Source of the DNA: Gnetum montanum
Taxonomy: Eukaryota > Streptophyta > Gnetopsida > Gnetales > Gnetaceae
DNA length: 64,000 nucleotides
Assembly: GCA_015680685.1 (NCBI GenBank)
Contig: MNCI01015802.1
Location: 284,944-348,943, forward strand
Direction: 5' to 3'
Notes under the pieces: generated by a model
The model's input: the letters and a program-made list of their open reading frames with translations, nothing else
What the model was told of the DNA's origin: nothing
Database searches by the model: none
Translations under genes and position numbers: made by a program
Part shown: piece after piece, positions 34,354 to 44,544 of the stretch
Layout of the letters: each line of letters begins with the position of its first letter
Position numbering within the stretch: position 1 is the first letter of the stretch

Positions 34354-37143
34354 ATGGCCCCGAAACATGCACAGCAGGAGGATCCTGTTCAAGGTGGAGC
34401 GAAACAATCTTGGAGAGGTGGAAGACAAGGCCCTGCCAGAAAACATGCAGAACAAGAGGTGTAATCATTCAACATCCATCAAGAAGAACCTCCTACTAGA
34501 TAGTCTAGGCAGGCAGAAGGAGGAGCCATTGTTGCACCTAAACCGGGACAACAACTCACATTGCCCCTGGAATGTGTTCAGGCTATCCATGAGAAGTCCA
34601 CATTCACTGCAGTGATTATGGAGCTAAACTTCAAATCTTTTGTAGAGTTCTTTCTAGAGGTTGTTAGGGATCACCTCAAAGGGTCTCCCTTATGGCTTGT
34701 CCTCTCTGAAAGTAGTGCTTGGTACTTAGGTGAAACGTACTAATTCTGGCACAATAGGGAGCAAGGCACCACGGTTAACATTTGTGGTGTGACAGTTGAT
34801 TTCTCTACACAGGCTATTTCGAAAGTGTTAAACCTTCTGAATTCAGGGTCTCATGTTTCTCGGTTATTTACCCATTCAGACCCTGATATGTGAAAGAATT
34901 GGTTAGAGAAGGCTTATGGTAGAGATAAAGCTTTTGGTGAGCTTACGACGGAAGATAGAGTTTATTTTAAGATTGGAACCTATCATCTCTTCCCCACAAA
35001 AGGTTTGAAAAGAATATCAATGTATGTGGCTAGAGGATGTGCAGTGTTGATGGGAAAGGTTAACGCTAACCTTCCCCATCTATATTTGACAGAGATCCTA
35101 AGGCGATTTGAAGAATGGAAGATAGGGAAGATGGTGCTGCCTTTCTCCTGTCTTATCAAAAAACTATGCCAACAGGCTGGTATTCAAGGGTACACTAATG
35201 ATGTCCTCCAAAAAGCCCAGAATGCTTCTTATGTTGAATTGTTAAAAGCACCAGCTCCAAGAAAGAGCACCAGCGAAGATCTGAGACCCGAAGAAGAAGA
35301 AGAACAGATGACTGGACCACCTGCAACTCAACTTGCAAGACCCAGCCAACCTCTAGCCACGGGTCCCAGCTAACAATAAGAAGCAGGGCCTAGCACAGGT
35401 CAGGATCAGCTACTGCCATTGCAAGACTATAAACTGTCGATGAGCCATGTTAGGGCCATCGCTAAGATGGTTAGTTGGGGAAGTCATGATGACGCAAACC
35501 TTTTCCGCATCATCGATGATGCCGATCAGCCTACAATTTCATTAGATCGCACAAGGGATGAAGTATCAATTCAAATAGAAGGAGGGGAAAGCATATGATC
35601 GCAACAAATCTTAGGAAACGTAGCATCTTTTTAGGTGTAGTTAGAGACTGGTGAAGGGGCCACTGTGGTGGTCATGCAACACTAGAATGTTGTGGGAGTT
35701 GTTGAAGTGGTCATGGATCACATCAAAGAATCTTTCAATGTACCTGTTGTGCCACTGGTAGATCTTTCAAGAGGAAGGGATGCTCAAACTCTTTTCAGAA
35801 CCTCAATGACTCCTACAGAACATGAGGATGTACTTGATAGATTGCTTCAAACAGAAGAAGTAATGATGTCCCTATTTGACATCCATCAAGATGTCACAAC
35901 AATTCAATCAAACCTCATTTCCACAAAGGGGAAGTTGTTCATATCCAAAGTAAGGGCCGAGCATGCTGAAGAAAAAGTGCAGAAACTACAAGAACAGCTC
36001 GTAGCCTTACAAGCAGCATAGCAGGATCCTCTACAGTTTGTTCCCACAGACCAGCTAGATAACTTTAGAACAGAGCAACTAACCAAATTGACTACAAAGA
36101 ATAAGAAGGTGACAGAAGAAAAGGAGAAGGTTGTTTGGGATGCTTCCACAGCAGAAGCGCAAACCCATGTGCATCTTAAGGCACTCAAGGCCTTAGAAGA
36201 AGAGAATAAGCAGTTGGTTGCAGATAACCTTCGGTTGACCTCTATGGAGAAACAAAAGAATGTTCTCAATGAACACTTTCATTAGTTACAAGAACAATTC
36301 ATTCGGGTCAACCAAGATGTAAGTCATTTAGCTAGAGAGAATCGAACCCTCTCCATGGAGGAGGTACATGCTATTCACCAAAAATCAGCAATTGAGATAA
36401 GCGTGTGGCAGAATGAGGCTAAACGACACGAGAATCTGAAGGAGCATTTCCGTGACCAGGTGGGGATGTACAAACAAATCCTGGAGAAGGAGATCCATAT
36501 GGCCAAGGCTCAAATCAACACTATCAGTGCTCAACACACTGATTGGAAAGCCATATTGGACACTTACACCTTCGCCCACCAAGCGAAAGTTAAAAATCGG
36601 GACCTGTAGATTTAGGACTTGATAGAATACATGGAGTTGGCAAACCTTAGATATGCCACCCTTGGCATGTTAACAGCAGGGCACCCGAGAACAGAGCTCG
36701 AATAGCATGTAGCTTCCACCCATCTCAAATATGACGTAGAATTTGCAGAACGTAAGAAGCTGGTTGAAAAATTAGATGTTGCAAATTCTAAACTTGAGGT
36801 GGTAAAAGCAAGCTACCAAGGGCAAAATTATGTTGCAACCGACTTGGCTCGATGGCTAACAGATCTTCATGAATATAAAGACAAAGCTAGAGCCTATGAA
36901 GAGGAATGACGGGTGTTCGCGGCATGGTATGTCAAAGCCAATTAGATGTTTCTACAACTACCCTGTCCATGGGAGGTGCCAACTCCATCAAACATAGGAA
37001 CACCCGCATGGACGACACAAGACCCTTGGACCAAAGAGGAGAAGCTCCAGGCTATTCTTCAATGCCATCAAGCTTCAAAGCCTGGAGCATGTGACAAAGG
37101 GAAAGCACCCATGGAGGAGCCACTGCCACTAGAAACTACATGA
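34354..37143 (+). pseudogene. Element D 3' ORF (env-position, coiled-coil protein)
   Basis: One frame of 929 codons from ATG 34354 to TGA 37141, with about 17 internal stops but no frameshift. Residues 1-60 are basic and Gly/Gln-rich (GGAKQSWRGGRQG). Residues about 75-290 form the globular domain (LWLVLSESSAWYLGETY, DRVYFKIGTYHLFPTKGLK, LPFSCLIKKLCQQAGI). Residues 290-440 are a Pro/Glu-rich linker. Residues about 480-860 are long coiled coil (AEEKVQKLQEQLVALQ and following). The C-terminal motif AWTTQDPWTKEEKLQAIL precedes an acidic tail. All stops can be read as changed CAA, CAG, CGA or TGG codons. Function unknown. Confidence 0.82.
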
Positions 37144-37280
37144 GTTCCATATTTTTGTAGTTGTAGCATTTTTTCTGTGTTGTGTCTTTCCACATTGCGG
37201 CATTATTTTATTTCATTTTTTCCAATTAATAATCCCATGCCTTTCCACTGTGTAATCAATGGAACTTGTTCTCTTTGTAA

Positions 37281-37314
37281 CTCGAGGATGAGTTTTTATT
37301 CAGTTGTGGGCGTA
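37281..37314 (+). other. Element D polypurine tract block
   Basis: ACTCGAGGATGAGTTTTTAT then TCAGTTGTGGGCGTA directly before the 3' LTR. Confidence 0.78.
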
Positions 37315-38111
37315 TGATGGGATGCGATATCGCGTCTACCTGCGATATCGCGTACGTGATATCGTAGTCCATCGTAATATCTATAAATAAGAAGCAACTT
37401 TCCCTTGTTTCATATCCTAGTTTAGATTGTAGTGAAACTCTAGCAGTTTGATCCCTCCAGAGTTAGATTATTTTCCAATGTCTGCCTGCAGTGTGATGAA
37501 TGTAATTGTACGACATTCTTTATTTGAGTGTGACGTACTTGGACATGCACATGACTAGCAATAAAGATCAAGATTACTTCATCATTGCATCATTCACTTT
37601 GTTATTTAATTGTTTATTTATTTAATGTTATTTACTATTTTCTCTCTCATCCTTAAACTCCTAGAACGCAAAACGAGTACGACTTGATTACGAGCATTTA
37701 AGTGTGACTACTTGGTATCCCAATGGTGTACCTAGGATCTGGACTTGGTAATCCCAGTGGTAGTCATGCACGAGGTCCAAGATGTGTATGGATGATCAAG
37801 GAATCGACTGCTCGTCGCACTTAGGCTAAATTAGATTTTCTTACCTTTTCCTCCTAGCTTAGCTTAGTTAATATTACATTCCACTGCCTTTAGAAGTAGC
37901 ATTAGAATTAGGAACATATCATACACCTCACTCTGGACTAAACCATACATGACAATTATAAATACTAGTCCAGGTGGGAAGACAGAGAACTACGACTTAA
38001 GGTTAACGATCTAGGTGCCACAACTAGTCCGTCTATGGAGTTCGAACGGATTGCTCGTGAAAACGCTCGTATTCGTATGGTTGATTGTAGGGGTATCTCC
38101 ACCACTCATTA
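37315..38111 (+). repeat. Element D 3' LTR, 797 bp
   Basis: Starts TGATGGGATGCGATATCGCG and ends CACTCATTA (last bases CA changed to TA). Two GCGATATCGCG words and GTACGTGATATC precede TATAAATA (37382-37389). It is colinear with the 5' LTR except for a shorter motif array. Confidence 0.93.
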
Positions 38112-38687
38112 GTTACCAAGCACTATGCTACTGGGCGTACCAAGCAATAACATTACTAGGATTACCAAGCGAATACATGTTACACTTGAAGCAATCATAC
38201 TTCTATATTTAATCTATTTAGCTTATCCTGGCTAATTATTTAATTAGCTTAATTATTAAAAAACATTGAATAAATAACTAATAGCATTAAATGCATGAAT
38301 AAAACATCTAAACTATCTAGAATGCTACATGGTTTATCAAGAAGCTCATCTTTATTGCTGCACACACTATCGTGCTTAGGTACAATAGTGCTCAAATAAA
38401 GATCCATATGCTTAATGACTCTTGCTGCAAGCACTCAAGAAAATATTCTAACTTTCAAATGTAAAAACTATAAGAGTTTGGCTACTACTATGACTCGAAT
38501 GCCCATAAACATGACTGGAGCTACAGGACTACATCGATGAGGCCCCATAGACATAGCAGATGCTACATTAATGTGACCCCATCGACATGGCCCCATAAAC
38601 ATAGTAGACTCTACAGCAAAGCATACCCATTGATAGGGCGACACCACGTACATAGGGCCCATCGATGCAACACTTTGATGCTCATCA
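38112..38687 (-). repeat. Element C 5' LTR, second part
   Basis: 38112-38116 is the second GTTAC of D's target duplication. 38117-38687 resumes the C LTR with CAAGCACTATGCTACTGGG and ends CTTTGATGCTCATCA. U3 words ATCGATGAGGCCCCAT and CGACATGGCCCCAT are like those in the 3' LTR of C. Confidence 0.87.
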
Positions 38688-38692
38688 CATAT

Positions 38693-39307
38693 ATACATGA
38701 CTAACTCTATTATGAATGCCACATCTTTGTTTAAGTGGTATTACAAAATTACTATGTAATGCATGATTAACACATATGATAAAAAAGGATAAAACAAAAC
38801 AAAGCTAAACTTGACATAGTACCTTCATGTTCTAGGTGGTGGTGGCTCTTCCATTAGTTTCTTTTCCTTATCATCTAGCTTTTAAAATTGGTAACAGTTC
38901 AATAGCACTGAGCTTTTCTTCGTTTGATCTAGAATTATGTACTATTTATGTAAATTCAACAATGTTAGCTGGAGTTAGTACTTCTTAAGGACATGGAAGT
39001 TGTGGAAACATGTTTTTGACTTTCATGTATCATGCTACAAACTATGTTCTTTCTACTTCAAAAGCTATGGCCATCTTCTACAGCTCTTCATAATCTATCA
39101 TCTTGCAGGTCAAGTTTGTTGCTACATTTTTTTTATCTTGGTATCTAGACTTGACTATTTGTAGTTCAGAGTTTGCTATGTGAAGTTTCTGTTGTGCATC
39201 TTTTCTATCTACAAACTCTTTTTCATACATTGAGTATACTATAGCAACTTGCTACTCTAGTTTTGTTCTTGGCCTACCTACTATTAACATGGCTAAGTTA
39301 GCATGTT
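38693..39307 (-). pseudogene. Element H internal region: C-terminus of its 3' ORF
   Basis: The minus strand from 39307 reads NLAMLIVGRPRTKLE, KEFVDRKDAQQKLHIANSEL and KSRYQDKKNVATNL, the coiled-coil end of the 3' ORF. It goes on to EEPPPPRT and stop TGA at 38827-38825. 38693-38824 is 3' untranslated sequence leading to the polypurine block. It is cut by C on the left and E on the right. The same segment recurs at 51283-51904. Confidence 0.75.
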
Positions 39308-40171
39308 GATGAGCGGTGAGTATACCCTATGCTCAACCATATGCATTCCAAGCATTCACATGCAATCTAGTTGAATTCCATAGATTTAAGTTCCTAAGTA
39401 TGCTAGTTCTAGGAAGTGAAAGCTAATCATGACGATCGTTGTCTTCCCAACTACATTTGTGAAGCTTAGTTGTATGGTTAAGTGTAATTGTGACACATGA
39501 TTTTTATTATTTTATATTTTATTCACCTATGATTGATAACAAGTTGAAACTAGATTTATTAACCAATTTAACTAATCTAATTGCTAATTAATAACTAACT
39601 ATTCTAACATAAGCATTCGATCCCACTTTTCGTACATATCCTGAATGCATACCACACTGCTGGGTTACCAAGCATTAAGTGCTGCCAAGATTACCAAGCA
39701 CTGTATGTTATGCTCAAAGCTATTGTACTTATGTATTTAGTCTATTTAGCTTAATTAATTAATTAATTAATTAAAGTTTTACTTATCTTGATTAATCATG
39801 TAATTAATGAAAATGGTAAATGTAGAAATAAATCATTAATCTATTCCAAGTGCTACAAGGTTTGATCAAAAGGCTTATCTTTATTGTTGTTCACACTAGT
39901 GTTCTCAGGTACATTAGTGCTTGAATAAAGATCTGTACACTTTCTAACTCCTGCTACGAGCACTTAGAAAAAATATTCTAACTTCAAATGACAAAACTAA
40001 AAGAGCTCTACTATAACTATGATAAGAATCCCATAAACACAGTAAATGAGTGCGTATTTATAGACTTTATTACAGAGCTGTGTTGAGAAGGTTTCATAAA
40101 TGCAGTAAACGATATGTTGACATAGCCTTGTCGACAGGGGTCCATTTATGTGACACTTTGACACTTCATCA
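39308..40171 (-). repeat. Element E 3' LTR, 864 bp
   Basis: On the plus strand it runs from TGATGAGCGGTGAGTATACC to CACTTCATCA. It is inserted in the 3' ORF of H. It contains a (TTAA)n stretch near 39750. It corresponds to the LTR of G at 51905-52761, with the same flanking H sequence. Confidence 0.87.
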
Positions 40172-40887
40172 CACCCCCACGACTAAATGAAAACTCATCC
40201 TTGAGTTCTGTTACAAAATTAGAAAGGTAAGAATTATTAACTAACACTTGACACAAAAAAACTAAGTGCCTCAATGTACAAATTGACATCATTACAAAAT
40301 TTGTGGTGTTCATGACAAGAAATTAAACACCATGATGTGACTACTCAAACTAGGCAACACATCCTCTAACAGCATGAAGATGGTTGAGAAGTTCGAACAA
40401 TCCCAAGTGGTGGAGGTTCCTGAGGTTCTGAAGGACCTTCACTAGCTTTGGATGCATGTGGTGGTTGAGGAGGCTCTAGCTATTCTACTATTGTTGTTGC
40501 CTTTGATGAAAGGTGAAAGGCATCTAGTAATGCCTTCATCTTCTCCTCCTTACTCTGGGGATCATTCGTAGTTCATGCAGCATCACCAATGTGGGCTAAA
40601 CTTGGAATATCCCATGGATAGGTTATTACTAGGAATAGCTCCTTTATGTTGATGAACTAGGTAGCAAATTGTTTGTGTTCGACATCGAACACCTTGACTG
40701 TGTTTTGTAGCTCTTGGTAGTCATTCATTCTTTTGGCCAAGCTCTTAGCATTGGATCTTTGATCAGTATATTTTCCCTTTAGAACCTCAAGTTCAGCGTT
40801 TGCCTCTACAAGCTTTTGCTTGGTTTCCTTGTGATGCTTGAACTCGGTCTTATATAAAATGTACAAGTTGGCCACCTACTTGATCTG
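40172..40887 (-). pseudogene. Element E polypurine tract and truncated 3' ORF end
   Basis: 40172-40205 is the polypurine block (minus strand ACTCAAGGATGAGTTTTCAT, then AGTCGTGGGGGTG). The coiled-coil end of the 3' ORF is visible as YKTEFKHHKETKQKLVEANA and LAKRMNDYQELQNTVKVFDV (40875-40657), then MNDPQSKEEKMKALL-like sequence near 40550. At the place where C and F stop (LGIV then TGA), this copy has CGA. The element breaks off at 40887 against LTR sequence of F. Confidence 0.75.
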
Positions 40888-40960
40888 TTAATGGGGCAAC
40901 ACCATGTAAATGGGGCCTCATCAATGAGGGTCCATTGATATGACACTTTGATGCTCAGCA
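40888..40960 (-). repeat. Element F 3' LTR remnant, last 73 bp of U3 end
   Basis: GGGGCAACACCATGTAAATG through CTTTGATGCTCAGCA matches the end of the C 3' LTR (17601-17673). The rest of the LTR is missing because this is the tandem-duplication junction. Confidence 0.78.
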
Positions 40961-43303
40961 TACCCCCATGACTAAATGAAAACTCATCCTCAAGTTCCCT
41001 TACAAAATTGGGAAGGTATGGAATTATCGACTAGCTCTTAATAGAATAATCTGACATGACAAAACTAAGTGCCTAAGTGTACAAATCAATGCATTACAAA
41101 AACTATGGTGTTCATGGAAAAAAATTGAACACCAAGACATGATCACACAAAAATTAGATAACACTTCCTCTAATGGCATGAAGGTGGTGGAGAAGATCAA
41201 ATAGTCCCAAGCAATGGTGGTTCTTGAGGTTCTAAGGGACCTTCACCAACTTTAAGCATATGCAATAGCTAAGGAGGCTATGGCTATTTTGCTATAGCTA
41301 CAACCTCTATTTGAAGGTAAAAGAAATCTAGTAATGCCTTCATCTTCTCCTCCTTACTCTTGCAATCATTCATAGTCCACATGGCATCACCAATGTGGGT
41401 TGAAATGGGAACATCCCACAAACAGGCCATTACTAAGAAAATTTCCTTTAGATTAATAAACCAAGTAGCAAACTATTTGCATTTGAAATTGAACACCCTA
41501 ATTATGTTCTATAGCTCCTAGTAGTTATTCATCCTTTTGGTCAAGTTCTCAATAGTGGATTGTTGATCAGTGAATCATGCCTTGAGAACTTTGAGTTCAA
41601 TGTTTGGCACCGCAAGCTTTTACTTGCTATCCTTATGATGCTTGAACTTGGCCTCATACAACAAGTATGATCTGGCCACCTACTTATCTAATTTAGATCA
41701 TGGCCATCCAACATTCAACATGGCCAGATTTGCATAATGGAGATTAGCGAGCTCCATGTATTCCATCATCTTCTTTATTTGCAACTCCTTCATGCAGATT
41801 TTTGCTTTGTTGTAGGCATCTATCCCATCAATAATGGGTTTCCATAATTCTTTCCCTTACTAGAGTTACTGGAGGGTTTTATTCACTTTCACCTTCACCA
41901 ATTGGATGTGTTTTTCATTTACTTCCTTTTGTAGACTGGTTTATTCTCTATCATGATCCTTAACTCTCTCAAATTTGAGAGCCTCCAATTTTTAGGTTAC
42001 TACCTTGATCATAGTTTTCTAGTAAAATGTGTGAACTTCCTCCATGGAGAGATTTCTATTTTTTGCTACCAATCTTCTCAATTCTATGTTTTCTCTAGCG
42101 AGTTTCTCCCGTTGTTGATGGATGAAATCAGTTAATTGTAACTTGCACTCATCAACATTTTATAGATGATAATTCTCTGTGGTCAACTATACATTCTCCT
42201 GGCACGTATGACTGAAGGCCTTCTATATTTTGTGCTATGTGGAATCTACCAAGGATCAATAAAACACTATCATTTTCATTGCACCCTCAATACCTTTGAC
42301 TTTGGTGTTAAGTTGTTCCATAACTTCATCTCTTGTTAATGTTGAGTTGAGAAATGCAAGGTCAGTAATCTGGGCTCTTAATTTGGCAACTTTAGCATCC
42401 AATCTTTCATTCAGTTCCTTGGCTATTTTGAGCTACCCCTCCAAGATGATATTCTTGTCCCTTGCCTCTAATAGCTCTAACTGGGTTGTAGTGATATTGT
42501 CTAGAAGGTCAAAGACATCTAAAAGTGATTACTAGTTTACACCTATTGGTCCAATAGTTCTTTATGTTGTGTTGTGTTTATTCTGTCACTTGTGATTCCA
42601 ATGGACATCTACACATCCTTGAGTGTAGTGATGTCTATTATAGATGTCAAAAATATGTTGAGCATTTCTGCAATCTGATTAGTGACCACTTTTGTTGTTG
42701 TCTCCTGCCCTTGGTGTTGCATCACCAATACAATAGCCCCCTCACCCTCTTCCAAGCACACCAAGAAGGTCGCAACATTTCCTAAGATTTCTAGGAGTGA
42801 CTATTATTCTACAAGAGATACTATGACCTCTCTAGCACTTGGATTTGACCTCATAGGTAGCTATGTTATTTTCATTGAGAAAATGGATCCACTTCCACCC
42901 ATCAAGCTATTTGTTTAGGCTGCCTCATTGAGGTGACTTGTTTTTAGTCTATACACGAATGGATCCTCGCCACTCATGCCTACTTGTTGCTCTTGTTCAC
43001 TCAAGAGCCATTCTTGGTATTTTTGCAATCATTGGATGGTTGCAGCAATGTCTAGCATAGTTATTTATGTGGTAGATGAAGGTGGTGGTCACTGCTCCTC
43101 TTCTTGGATAGTGGTTACAGGCATCATTTTTGCCTAGTTGGCGACTGGAATAGTTCTAATAGTATCATTGGTGTAATAGTCTATTCCTCCCCTTCAATAG
43201 AGTTTTCTAATGAGGCTTGGAAAGGGGAGTGCCTTCCTTCCATGTTCATTTTCTTTAAATTTCTTCTCCATCTCTAGATAGATCAGCTATGGAAGATTGA
43301 TAG
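40961..43303 (-). pseudogene. Element F polypurine tract and truncated 3' ORF
   Basis: Polypurine block at 40961-40995. The 3' ORF stop TGA is at 41199-41197 after LGTI; the C-terminal motif (SKEEKMKALLDF-like) is near 41340, and coiled coil runs to about 42400. Q/T-rich and AWGH-like parts extend to 43303. There the sequence jumps directly to the spacer (GATGTGAAAGTGGATCC), so the N-terminal domain, ATG, leader intron and promoter block are deleted relative to C (about 19980-21526 of C). Confidence 0.75.
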
Positions 43304-44540
43304 AGATGTGAAAGTGGATCCTTCCCATAGCAATCACATGCCCTTTTTGCCCTTGCATAACGTCAACCTAAGGAGTTCATCTACCCCATGGATGATTAAT
43401 GGTTGATGGAAGTTAAGGACCAAAACCAAAAATATTTTACCTAAGAATTCAAGCACATTAAACCAAATACCAAATAAAGAACATGGACACTCATAGTGAG
43501 GTGAGTTATGAATAGCATAGATGGATGATGGAGAAGGTGGAATGGAATTCCAAACTAAGCTCATAAGAAATCCCTTGTGGAGTATATGTTTAAAATGACA
43601 TGAGAAAATCCATCCTTACTCTAGACCAAAGTCAACCTCTTTTAATGACTTAGCATTACCACTCTAAGACTAATCCATCCCCTTGAGACACAAGAGTGCT
43701 CCCATAAAACAACCACCATTCCATAAAGAGAAGAAAAAAGTAGGAAGTGAAAGAGGGTCTTACTTAGAGGGGACCTTCAGGCATGGGTAACATGTCTTTC
43801 TAGTCCCATAACTAGTGCTTATAGCCTATTTATTTTTCAAAGGATGTGTTTTGAATTTCCATCATGTTTTTGTTGTTTTTATTTTTTTGTATTTTTTTTT
43901 CTCTTTTTGGATGGAAACCACACCATGCAAAGACTTTATTTGACTTCTTGTTAGTTATTAAAATAGAATGGTAAGAAGTCCATGAAAACACTCAAGCACC
44001 CAAGTAGAAGAGTACAAAGAGTATTGAGTCCCCTTGAAGTCATACCCCATGCAAATCTTTGAATCTTTTCCAATTCTAAAAACTATTAAGGTCACAAATT
44101 TATTAAAAGTTTACTTAATGAAAAGGACCTCAAACTTCCAAAACAAGGAAAACCATAGAGTTTGTGAATGGGTGGATGTCATAGACTTACTACTTGTTCG
44201 ATGAAAAAGAAACCATGATTGAGCCATCAGTTCAAAAATTCAAAAATAGAAACTAGACATTAGCAACTAAAACATAAAGCACAAACTGCCATTAGTAACA
44301 GCTCCAGCACCACTATGTTTGTTGGCACAAAGCATGTTTATTAGCAAATATTTAAAAATCACACACAAACAAAATAAAGTATATAAGAAAGTGTAAAATA
44401 TTCAAGAAAGATTCAAATGTACTAACGATAGTGTAAAATGGAAAGAAGTTTTAAAATCCAAAAATATTTAAAATAAACAAATTGGAAAATAAAAAAATAT
44501 GAAAAACAAAAAATAGAAAAAATAAGGAGCCATATGGATT
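43304..44540 (-). other. Element F spacer between pol and 3' ORF
   Basis: AT-rich non-coding sequence, colinear with 21527-22795 of C. No gene seen. Confidence 0.7.
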
Positions 44541-44544
44541 ATTA

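Larger units (their letters stand above)
29443..38111 (+). mobile_element. Element D: complete non-autonomous Athila-type element (gag and 3' ORF, no pol)
   Basis: Both LTRs (828 and 797 bp), tRNA-Asp-type primer-binding site, gag, spacer, internal promoter block, 3' ORF and polypurine tract are present, flanked by GTTAC at 29438-29442 and 38112-38116. No protease, RT, RNase H or integrase motif is found between gag (ends 32394) and the promoter block (33790). It must have moved using enzymes from another element. The LTRs look about 93-95% alike, the youngest pair in the window, and D sits inside C. Confidence 0.9.
16752..38687 (-). mobile_element. Element C: complete Athila-type retrotransposon, interrupted by D
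   Basis: Minus-strand element with both LTRs (3' LTR 16752-17673; 5' LTR 29074-29442 plus 38117-38687), primer-binding site, gag, PR, RT, RNase H, INT, spacer, internal promoter block, leader intron, 3' ORF and polypurine tract. It is about 13.3 kb without D. CATAT flanks it on both sides (16747-16751 and 38688-38692) as a 5-bp target duplication inside element H. The two LTRs are about 90% alike by eye, so it is old. Confidence 0.85.
17601..40887 (-). repeat. Tandem duplication, copy 1 (C part, H part, E part)
   Basis: From the U3 end of the C 3' LTR through C, the H segment and E up to the break. It is about 14.6 kb once D and its extra GTTAC are subtracted. It is colinear with 40888-53480, with the same C/H and H/E boundaries, at roughly 85-90% identity by eye. 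Confidence 0.72.

Noticed and set aside
29074-39307. LTR-internal-LTR-internal tandem element sharing one LTR between C and H
   Set aside because: CATAT is found on both outer sides of C (16747-16751, 38688-38692), so C is a complete insertion inside H; no shared-LTR recombination is needed.
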